Positions 56,660 through 64,000 of a stretch of 64,000 bases of DNA are shown here, in pieces; position 1 is the stretch's first letter; each line of letters begins with the position of its first letter. The notes beneath the pieces are model-generated. The model saw only the letters and a program-made list of their open reading frames with translations. It had not been told where the DNA came from and searched no databases. The stretch lies in assembly GCA_017418975.1 (NCBI GenBank), contig JAFOMG010000005.1:35447-99446 (forward strand), in the 5' to 3' direction. The position numbers and the translations under genes are program-made. Source of the stretch: Sphingomonas sp. (GTDB lineage Bacteria; Pseudomonadota; Alphaproteobacteria; Sphingomonadales; Sphingomonadaceae).

Positions 56660-58402
56660 ATGTTGCAGTTTCGACGCGCGGTTTCGCGCGGTGCGCCCGC
56701 GTGCGCGTTCTTGGCCGCCATGGGCGCGACCCCGGCGATGGCGCAGACCGCTTCCCAACTGACTCCGCCCAGCTTCCAGCCCCAGATCCAGCGCGATGGC
56801 ACCGCCCTGAAGCTCGCCGGGCCCGCCGCGGCGGAACCGCCGGCGAATGCCGAGCAGTTTCATGTCCAGATCGGTGACGTGATCGTGGAAGGCGCGCCTG
56901 CCGAGATGGCGCCCGCCGTAGCGCGCCTGCGTGCCGGGCTGAGCGGCCGCACCGTGACGGCGGCCGAGATCTTCCGTGCGGCGCGCGCGCTCGAAACCGA
57001 AGCGGCGGCAAATGGCCGGATACTCGTCCGCGTGCTGGTGCCGGAGCAGCGGCTGGAGAATGGCGAGACTCTCCGCCTCAGCCTGGTCGACGGCTTCATC
57101 GAGTCAATCGACACCAGCGCGCTGCCGCGGCCGATCCGCAATCGGATCGCCCATCTGCTCGCCCCGCTGACGGGCAGGCCCGGCATAACCTATCGCGAGA
57201 TCGAACGGCGCCTGCTGCTGGCGGGCGACACGCCCGGCACGGCGCTGCGCTCCACCCTGGCGGCGGGCGAGAAGCCCGGCGGGAGCAGGCTGGTGATCGA
57301 GGCGCGCTACCGCCCGGTCGGCGTGAGCCTTTCGGCGGACAACACGCTCTCGGCCGCGTTCGGCAACGAAACCTATGGCCTTGGCGTCACCTTCAACTCG
57401 GTGCTCGGCCTTGGCGAGCTCGTCTATCTCCGCGCCAATGGCCAGCCCTTCAACGGCGACTATGCGGAGCGGCGCCCGCTGAACCGGGCGCTCGCCGCCG
57501 GCTATGTCCTGCCGGTGGGACGCGACGGGCTGACGCTCAACGTCGAGTTCAGTGCCTCGAGCGCGACGCCGCGCGTCTCGCGGTTCGAACCGCCCATGGG
57601 ATCGGCCTTCTCGCGCTTCGCCGCGCGCGCCAGCTATCCGCTGGTCCGCGGCCAGGCATTGAGCGATTCCGTCACGCTCGGCCTCGACATCGCGCGCGAG
57701 CGGCTCGACTATATCGGTTCCGCGCGCCCGGTGGCGCTGGCACTCGATCGCCTGCGGGTGCTGCGGCTGACCAACGATCTCCGGATGCGATCGGAGGACG
57801 GCACCACGCTGACGGCGCTGGTCACGCTGTCGGTCGGTCTCGACGCCCTGGGCGCGCGGGGCGAGGCGGATGCGGTGCGGAGCCATGTCCCGCTTTCGCG
57901 GCAGGGCACGCGGCCCGATTTCCGTTCGCTGCTCGCCACGGTCGATTATTCCAGGCCGCTCGCGCCGCATCTGGCCATCGGGCTTCGCGGCATGGCGCAG
58001 ACTTCGTTCGGCATGCCCCTGCCGAATGCCGAGCGCATCGGGCTGAGCGGTCCCAACGCGCTCTCGGCGATGGAGTCCGGCGCGATGCTCGGGGATTCCG
58101 GATTGCTGGCGCGCGGCGAGATCCAGGCGCCCTTCTTCGCGCCGATCGCCCGCGATCGGGGGTCGATGCTCACCGCGCCCTATCTGTTCGTGGCGGGAGG
58201 CGCGGTGAACAATGATCGCCCCACCATCCTCGAGCGCGCATGGACAAGCGGGCTGTCCTGGGGCGGCGGCGTTCGGCTGGGCGCGGCGCCGCGCGCCAGC
58301 TTCGCCGGCACGAACCTGACCCTGGAACTGGGCCGCTCGACCAGGAGCGACCGGGCCCGTGCGTCCAATCGCTTCACCGCCTCTTTCAACCTGCAGTTCT
58401 GA
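56660..58402 (+). CDS. TpsB outer-membrane transporter (ShlB/FhaC family)
   Basis: Protein of 580 aa. The signal peptide ends PAMAQ. POTRA-like domains (FHVQIGDVIVEGAP, ARLRAGLSGRTVTAAEIFRAARALETEAAANGRILVRV given in part) precede a 16-strand barrel ending TASFNLQF. The conserved barrel motif region (VGVSLSADNTLSAAFGNETYGLGVTFNS, in part) fits the family. It secretes and folds the TpsA protein encoded 9 bp downstream across the outer membrane. An adjacent AraC-type gene is divergent. Confidence 0.9.
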   Translation: MLQFRRAVSRGAPACAFLAAMGATPAMAQTASQLTPPSFQPQIQRDGTALKLAGPAAAEPPANAEQFHVQIGDVIVEGAPAEMAPAVARLRAGLSGRTVTAAEIFRAARALETEAAANGRILVRVLVPEQRLENGETLRLSLVDGFIESIDTSALPRPIRNRIAHLLAPLTGRPGITYREIERRLLLAGDTPGTALRSTLAAGEKPGGSRLVIEARYRPVGVSLSADNTLSAAFGNETYGLGVTFNSVLGLGELVYLRANGQPFNGDYAERRPLNRALAAGYVLPVGRDGLTLNVEFSASSATPRVSRFEPPMGSAFSRFAARASYPLVRGQALSDSVTLGLDIARERLDYIGSARPVALALDRLRVLRLTNDLRMRSEDGTTLTALVTLSVGLDALGARGEADAVRSHVPLSRQGTRPDFRSLLATVDYSRPLAPHLAIGLRGMAQTSFGMPLPNAERIGLSGPNALSAMESGAMLGDSGLLARGEIQAPFFAPIARDRGSMLTAPYLFVAGGAVNNDRPTILERAWTSGLSWGGGVRLGAAPRASFAGTNLTLELGRSTRSDRARASNRFTASFNLQF

Positions 58403-58411
58403 GAGCTGATC

Positions 58412-61400
58412 ATGACCCGTCGTCTTTCGCGCACGATCGCGCTGCTCGTCACCACTTCGCTTGCCGGGATCGGCAGCGCCGCGGCCCAGACCTTGCCCAC
58501 CGACGGGCAGGTGGTGCGCGGGGAGGCATCGATCGCCACCGGCGCGCCGGGCTCGATGACGATCGAGCAGAAGACGAACCAGGCCGTGATCGACTGGCAG
58601 AGCTTCTCGGTGGGCGAGGGCGCGCGGCTGGACATTCTCCAGCCCGACGCCAGCGCCCGTCTGCTCAACCGGGTGACCGGCGATACGCGTTCGACCATCG
58701 CCGGCCAGATCCACGCGAACGGCCAGGTCTTTCTGGTCAATCCGAACGGCATCGTGATCACGCCGACCGGCACGGTGGATGCGAGCAGCTTCGTCGCGTC
58801 GACGCTGGGGATCAGCAACGAGGACTTTCTGGCCGGGCGCTATGATTTCGCGGGAGCGGGCGCGGCGGCGGTCGTCAATGGCGGGAGCATCCGGGTGGTG
58901 CGGGGCGGCTATGCCGCGCTGATCGGCGGAGCGGTGCGCAATGACGGTCTGATCGCGGTGGAGCTCGGCAAGGTCGGGTTGGGCGCTGGGGAGGCGGTGA
59001 CGCTCGATCCGGGCGGCAACGGCTTCCTCCAGGTCGCGCTTCCGAGCCGTGCGGCCGGGGAAGGCGCGCTTGTCGAGAATGCCGGCGCGATCCTTGCGCG
59101 GGGCGGCCGCGTGGTGCTGCGCGCGGATGCAGCGCGTGAGCTGGTGCGCCGCACGGTGAACATGTCGGGCGTCATCGAGGCGCGGTCGGTCTTTGGCCGC
59201 GACGGCGCGATCGTGCTGGACGGCGGGCAGGGGACGCTGACGGTATCCGGCACGCTCGATGCGGCGAGCGACGCCATGGGCGGTGGCGCGCTGACCCTTA
59301 CCGGGCGCGACGTCGTGCTCGCTGGCGCGAAGCTGGATGCCTCGGGCGCGATGGGCGGCGGCGCGATCCGCATCGGCGGCGACTGGCAGGGCGGAGGCAG
59401 CCTCGCGCGGGCCGAAACGCTCGCCGTGGATGCGGGAACCCTGATCGACGCCAGCGCGCGTTCCACCGGCACCGGCGGCAGCGTCGTGCTGTGGTCGGAC
59501 GGGGAAACCCGCTTTGCCGGCACGATCCGGGCCGTGGGCGGCGCCGATGGCGGGGATGGCGGCAATGCCGAAGTCTCGGGCAAGTCGATACTCGCCTATT
59601 CGGGCAGCGCGGACCTGCGGGCCGCGCTGGGCAATTGGGGGACGCTCCTCCTGGACCCGTACAACCTCACCATCGCCGGCACGGGGGGATCGAACTTCAC
59701 CGCGCAGGCCGATGACAGCGTGCTGAGCGCGGCGACGCTGGTCCAGCAGCTCGCGATCGGCAATGTGGTGGTCTCGACGGGGGCGTCGGGCAGCCAGGCC
59801 GGCAACATAGTGGTCGCGGCGCCGATCACCTGGAACCAGAGTTCGACGCTGACCCTGTCGGCGGCGGGCAAGATCCAGGTCAATGAGAACATCACCGTCG
59901 CCGGCGGCGGCAAGGTCCAGCTCAACCATGGCAGCGGCCTGAACTTCGCACTGGGCTCCGGCATCGCCTTCGCGCCTGGGCAGAGCGGGCAGGCGCTCGC
60001 CATCAACGGCACGAACTACACGTTGGTGCGGACGCTGGCCGATCTGCGCGCGATCGATTCGAACCGCACGGGCAATTTCGCGCTGGCGAACGGCATCGAC
60101 CTGGTGGGGACCCCGCTCGTCGGCAGCGTGTTCGGCGAAAGCGGCTCGTTCGGCGGGCGGCTGGAGGGGCTGGGGAACAGCATCTCCAACCTCAAGATCA
60201 ACGGCAGGTCGAACAATTGGACCGGCTTCATCGGCGCCACCGAAACGGCCACGACGATCAGCAACCTGCTGCTGCTCAACGTCGATATCTCGGGCAGCTT
60301 CAACGTCGGCGGCGTGGTCGGCCTGAACGCCGGCACGATCCGCAACGTCTTCGTCAGCGGCGTGGTCAACGCGGTCGGGCGTGGCGGCGGCATCGCCGGC
60401 GTCAACCGCCAGGGCGCGATCCTGGATTCGATCAGCGCCGTGGCCGTGCTGGTCCAGTCAGGATCGGCCGGCGGGATCGCGGGCGAGAACACCAATGGGG
60501 GCTGGATCAGCAACACGCTCTCGCTGGGGCCGGTCCAAGGCTATTTCCAGCTCGGCGGAATCGTCGGTGTCAATTTCGCGAACGTCGCCAACAGCATCGC
60601 CACGGGCTGGGTCAACGTCACCGGCGAGATCGGCGAATATGGCGGCCTGGTCGGCAGCGGTGCCGGCGCGACGAACAGCTATTATGACGGCGATGTTGCC
60701 GGAATAGGCGGTGGCTCGACGACGGCCATGCTGACCAACGGCAGCGTGCCTGCCGGGCTCGACGCCAATATATGGGGGGCGGGTGCGGGCCTGTATCCCT
60801 ATCTGAAATCCTTCTTCCCCAATGGCGTCAGCCTGGCGACGGGCACGGCCTATCGGGGTGCGGGCAACACGCCCGCGGCGCGGGCGCGGGTCACGCTCTA
60901 TTCGGGGGGCGGCGTGGTCGGCTTCGGTGTCTCGGGCGCCAACGGGCTCTACGGCGCGATGGTCCGTGCCGATCGCGTCAGCGGCGATCGGGTGATCCTG
61001 GCGCAGGACCTGAACGGAACGCTGGGCGGCGTATATGGTGGCGGCGCGGCGCTGGCCGGCGCCACGGTCCATAGCGGCTGGCTCGATATCGACCGCAGCG
61101 GGGCCGCCGTCGCCACCAATGGCCTGGCCGCCGGGATCGCCGCGGCCGTGGGCGGCAATCTGGAGCTGTCGAGCTTCGCCAATCTGCGGCTCGCGGCCGA
61201 TCGCATCACCGTCGATTCGGCCATCGCGCTCTCCGGGACCCTCGTCCTTAATGCAGGGACAAGCGCCGGCAAGGCCGCAGGCACGAGCCTGTCGGCCGGA
61301 GCGCTGCTGGCGCTCGGCGGCGATATCGATCTGGGGCAGGTGACGATCGGCACCGTCGCCGGCGCGTCCAGCCGGCTGGTGTTCGGGACCAGCGGCGACC

Positions 61401-64000
61401 TGGTCGTGGACCGCATCGGCGACATCAACACCAGCTCGTTCGACGGGATCGCCGGCGGCTCGCTGACAGACCTGGGCGCGGCGGGGAGCATCCGGCTCAA
61501 TTCGCGGATCACCGGCGGCGGCGAGGTGCGGCTGCGTGCCAAGGGAGCGTTCGTCAACCGCGCCGGCCCCGATGCGGTTTCGGGCCGGTGGCTGATCTAT
61601 TCGGCATCGCCGGCCGGAAATGATTTCGGCGGCCTCGACAGCATGAACCGCGCGGTCTGGAACACCACGACCGACATGATGCCCGCGGTCAGCGGCAACC
61701 ACTATGTCTTCGCCTATCGGCCGGCGCTGGAGGTGCTGCCCTACAACAGCATCAAGAGCTATGGCGACAGCGCCGGCCTCTCCTATTATATCTCGCCCTT
61801 GCAGAGCGGCGTCGCCGGCGCGTTCCTCGGTGATGGGCTGTCCGGAACCGTGTCGATCAGCTCGGCCGGCGCCGCCGGGACCGCGGGGGTCGGCAACTAT
61901 GCGATCACCGTGGACACCTCCGCCCTGATCGTGCCGGAAGGCTATGAGCTGCGGACCAGCAGCGCCACGCTGACGGTCAACCGGCGCGCGATCGACGTCT
62001 TCGCCAACTCCGTCACCCGTGTCTATGGCGAGGCCAATCCCGGCCTGACCTATCTCGTCGGCGGCGGCGGGCTGGTGAATGGCGACACGCTTGCCGGGGG
62101 CCTTGCGACCAGCGCTGCCCAAGGCTCCGGCGTTGGCGGCTATGCCATCACCCAGGGCACGCTTGCCAATGCGAGCTACGTGATCAACTTCATCGGCGGC
62201 ACGCTGAGCGTCACGCCGCGGGCGATCAGCATCGCCGCCAATGCTGCCACCCGCGTCTATGGCGATGCCGACCCGGTATTCACCTACAGCGTGGGCGGCA
62301 TGGGCCTGGTCAATGGCGACACCCTGACCGGCGCGCTGGCCGGCAATGCGACGGCGGCGTCGAACGTCGGCAGCTATCGCATCGGGCAGGGTACGCTCGC
62401 GGCTTCCGCGAACTATGTGGTGACCGGCTATACCGATGCGGCGTTGACGGTGACTCCGCGCGTGATCCAGGTAACTGCGGATTCGCTCAGCCGAGCCTAT
62501 GGCGATGCGAACCCGCTGCTCAGCTATACGGTCGGCGGCATGGGGCTGGCGAATGGCGACACGCTCTCCGGCGCGCTCGCCACCGCCGCCACGACCGGAT
62601 CCGGCGTCGGCAGCTATGCGATCGGACAGGGCACGCTTGCCGCCTCGTCGAACTACAGCTTCGGCTTCACCGGCAGTACGCTGGTGGTGACGCCGCGCCT
62701 GATCAGCGTCATCGTGGACCCCAAGTCGCGCGTATATGGCGGCGCCAATCCCGAGCTGACCTACACGCTCGCCGGCACGCTGGTGAACGGCGACACGATC
62801 AGCGGCATGCTGGCGACCGCGGCGACGAGCGGCTCGAACGTCGGCAATTATGCGATCACGCAAGGCTCGCTGGCGGTCTCGTCCAACTATCTGCTCAACT
62901 ATGTCGGCGCGAACCTCAGCATCCTGCCGCGCCCGGTGCTGATCTACGCCCATGACGTGAGCCGCAGCTATGGCGATGCCAATCCCGCGATCGGCTATTC
63001 GGTGGTCGGGTTGCTCAACGGTGATGTCGTCACCGGCGCGCTCGCGGGGCCCGGTGCCGGCGCTTCGGTGGGCAGCTACGGCGTGACGCTCGGCTCGCTG
63101 GCCGCTTCGCCCAACTACCAGCTCAGCGTGATGTCGGGCACCGTGACGGTCATGCCGCGCGCGATCAGCATCGTCGCGGATCCGATGACCCGCTATTATG
63201 GCGAGGCGAACCCGGCGCTCACCTATACCATCACCGGTGGATCCCTGCCCAATGGCGACCTGCTGAGCGGCGCGCTTTCGACCGGCGCGACGATCGGCTC
63301 GGGCGTGGGCAGCTATGCGATCACGCTCGGCACGCTGGCGGCGGCGGGCAACTATGCCATCGACTTCACCGGCGGCACGCTCACGGTCGCACCGCGTCCG
63401 ATCACGGTGATCGCCGATGCCCGCCAGCGCATCTATGGCGAGGCTAACCCGGTTCTGAGCTATACGGTTGGCGGTTTGGGTCTGGTGAATGGCGACGCGC
63501 TGAGCGGTGCCCTGGCGACGGGGGCGGATGTCCGCTCCGGGGTGGGCGGCTATGCGATCACCCTGGGCACGATTGCCGGGGCCAATTATGCGATCAGCTA
63601 TACCGGCAGCACGCTGAACATCACTCCGCGCGTGATCACCATCGCGGCCGACACTCTCGCGCGCGTTTATGGTGATGCGAACCCGGCGCTGTCCTACAGC
63701 GTGGGCGGTTTGGGGCTGGTGAATGGCGACACGCTGACGGGTGCGCTCGCCACTTCGGCGGACGCGCGCTCGAACGTGGGGAACTACGCGATCGGGCTGG
63801 GGACGCTGGCAGCCTCGGCCAATTATCATGTGATCGGCTTCACCGGCGCCGACCTGGCGGTGACGCCGCGTCCGCTGGTCATCCAGGCGAACGACCTGAG
63901 CCGCATCTATGGCAATGCCGATCCGGTGCTGTCCTATGTGGCGAACGGCCTGGTGAACGGCGACATGCTCACCGGCCTGCTCGCCGGGCCCGGCGGGGGC
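58412..64000 (+). CDS. TpsA hemagglutinin-like exoprotein (right end cut)
   Basis: The frame stays open from the ATG at 58412 to the window end (1863 codons visible). The signal peptide ends AAAQ. The TPS secretion domain follows (about 30-150: QAVIDWQSFSVGEGARLDIL, GQVFLVNPNGIVITPTGTVD), then beta-helical Gly-rich repeats. A GLUG block lies at about 630-760 (GGVVGLNAGTIRN, GGIAGVNRQGAILD, GGIVGVNFANVANS). From about residue 1190 there are MBG-type repeats (VYGDANPxLTYxVGGxGLVNGDTLTGAL). Such proteins are adhesins, biofilm factors or contact toxins; the C-terminus that would decide lies outside the window. Confidence 0.92.
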   Translation, partial: MTRRLSRTIALLVTTSLAGIGSAAAQTLPTDGQVVRGEASIATGAPGSMTIEQKTNQAVIDWQSFSVGEGARLDILQPDASARLLNRVTGDTRSTIAGQIHANGQVFLVNPNGIVITPTGTVDASSFVASTLGISNEDFLAGRYDFAGAGAAAVVNGGSIRVVRGGYAALIGGAVRNDGLIAVELGKVGLGAGEAVTLDPGGNGFLQVALPSRAAGEGALVENAGAILARGGRVVLRADAARELVRRTVNMSGVIEARSVFGRDGAIVLDGGQGTLTVSGTLDAASDAMGGGALTLTGRDVVLAGAKLDASGAMGGGAIRIGGDWQGGGSLARAETLAVDAGTLIDASARSTGTGGSVVLWSDGETRFAGTIRAVGGADGGDGGNAEVSGKSILAYSGSADLRAALGNWGTLLLDPYNLTIAGTGGSNFTAQADDSVLSAATLVQQLAIGNVVVSTGASGSQAGNIVVAAPITWNQSSTLTLSAAGKIQVNENITVAGGGKVQLNHGSGLNFALGSGIAFAPGQSGQALAINGTNYTLVRTLADLRAIDSNRTGNFALANGIDLVGTPLVGSVFGESGSFGGRLEGLGNSISNLKINGRSNNWTGFIGATETATTISNLLLLNVDISGSFNVGGVVGLNAGTIRNVFVSGVVNAVGRGGGIAGVNRQGAILDSISAVAVLVQSGSAGGIAGENTNGGWISNTLSLGPVQGYFQLGGIVGVNFANVANSIATGWVNVTGEIGEYGGLVGSGAGATNSYYDGDVAGIGGGSTTAMLTNGSVPAGLDANIWGAGAGLYPYLKSFFPNGVSLATGTAYRGAGNTPAARARVTLYSGGGVVGFGVSGANGLYGAMVRADRVSGDRVILAQDLNGTLGGVYGGGAALAGATVHSGWLDIDRSGAAVATNGLAAGIAAAVGGNLELSSFANLRLAADRITVDSAIALSGTLVLNAGTSAGKAAGTSLSAGALLALGGDIDLGQVTIGTVAGASSRLVFGTSGDLVVDRIGDINTSSFDGIAGGSLTDLGAAGSIRLNSRITGGGEVRLRAKGAFVNRAGPDAVSGRWLIYSASPAGNDFGGLDSMNRAVWNTTTDMMPAVSGNHYVFAYRPALEVLPYNSIKSYGDSAGLSYYISPLQSGVAGAFLGDGLSGTVSISSAGAAGTAGVGNYAITVDTSALIVPEGYELRTSSATLTVNRRAIDVFANSVTRVYGEANPGLTYLVGGGGLVNGDTLAGGLATSAAQGSGVGGYAITQGTLANASYVINFIGGTLSVTPRAISIAANAATRVYGDADPVFTYSVGGMGLVNGDTLTGALAGNATAASNVGSYRIGQGTLAASANYVVTGYTDAALTVTPRVIQVTADSLSRAYGDANPLLSYTVGGMGLANGDTLSGALATAATTGSGVGSYAIGQGTLAASSNYSFGFTGSTLVVTPRLISVIVDPKSRVYGGANPELTYTLAGTLVNGDTISGMLATAATSGSNVGNYAITQGSLAVSSNYLLNYVGANLSILPRPVLIYAHDVSRSYGDANPAIGYSVVGLLNGDVVTGALAGPGAGASVGSYGVTLGSLAASPNYQLSVMSGTVTVMPRAISIVADPMTRYYGEANPALTYTITGGSLPNGDLLSGALSTGATIGSGVGSYAITLGTLAAAGNYAIDFTGGTLTVAPRPITVIADARQRIYGEANPVLSYTVGGLGLVNGDALSGALATGADVRSGVGGYAITLGTIAGANYAISYTGSTLNITPRVITIAADTLARVYGDANPALSYSVGGLGLVNGDTLTGALATSADARSNVGNYAIGLGTLAASANYHVIGFTGADLAVTPRPLVIQANDLSRIYGNADPVLSYVANGLVNGDMLTGLLAGPGGG
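61981..64000 (+). repeat. Tandem MBG-type protein repeats
   Basis: Eight complete copies and one partial copy of about 231-240 bp start near 61981, 62216, 62456, 62692, 62924, 63155, 63391, 63622 and 63862. Each begins after a TPRxI-like strand and contains VYGxANPxLxY and GLVNGDxLxGxL. They code for beta-sandwich adhesin repeats and continue beyond the window. Confidence 0.85.

Noticed and set aside
57104-59929. 941-aa antisense open frame over tpsB/tpsA
   Set aside because: Artefact of repeated GC-rich sense codons.
60458-63829. 1123-aa antisense open frame over the TpsA repeats
   Set aside because: Its apparent internal repeats are only the complement of the MBG repeats.
61981-64000. Regular repeats considered as a CRISPR array
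   Set aside because: Units are 231-240 bp, diverged and in one coding frame; no short identical repeats with unique spacers.

Overview
The window is GC-rich, densely coded DNA and reads as a chromosomal accessory region of an alphaproteobacterium, most likely a sphingomonad. The reasons are four TonB-dependent receptors with the CAQ/AxA-type signal peptides and OMR style common in that group, many ATGA/GTGA/TGATG gene overlaps, FixJ- and HutC-type regulators, and a strong GC bias in third codon positions. I see no tRNA, rRNA, CRISPR array or insertion sequence.

Layout. (1) 1-14854: a peptide-metallophore-like locus. A two-module NRPS, cut by the left edge and carrying an ATP-grasp C-terminal segment in front of module 1, is followed by a separate ATP-grasp-like protein and a HemN-like radical SAM enzyme. 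A DUF3649-PepSY-DUF3325 operon then faces a siderophore-type TonB receptor across a good Fur box. (2) 14915-23337: a VOC protein, a LuxR-HTH/VOC fusion with a strong internal start, and a TetR regulator divergent from a TonB receptor, a metallopeptidase-like enzyme and an acyl-CoA synthetase. (3) 23809-31191: a TonB receptor and a head-to-tail overlapping unit mgtA, 98-aa membrane protein, sensor kinase, FixJ-type regulator. (4) 31775-36691: a HutC-like GntR regulator convergent with an operon of a TonB receptor and two PepSY proteins; TGTATATACA-type operators lie before both units. (5) 37010-45522: a DNA-alkylation-repair island with ada-alkA-alkB, ogt plus a 2-oxoglutarate oxygenase, a second AlkB-like protein, a ChaC-like protein, unknown genes and three gene remnants. 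A shared 25-bp element resembling an Ada box occurs seven times here in front of transcription units.

(6) 45807-55111: a compact operon that I consider the most novel part. A winged-helix regulator precedes a small protein with a double-glycine leader (LSLVELEMIVGG), a perfect UUCG-loop terminator, an LpxL-like acyltransferase, an HlyD-like adaptor, a C39-peptidase ABC exporter, an acyl carrier protein, a FabF-like ketosynthase, two paralogous nucleotidyltransferase-fold proteins, an outer-membrane barrel and an alpha/beta hydrolase. Almost every junction from the acyltransferase on overlaps or abuts. The parts suggest a ribosomal peptide that is leader-cleaved and exported, possibly with fatty acylation; this is inference. 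(7) 55118-64000: an AbiEi-like winged-helix fragment, an AraC regulator, and a two-partner secretion pair (TpsB and a giant TpsA with GLUG and at least eight MBG-type repeats) that runs off the right edge.
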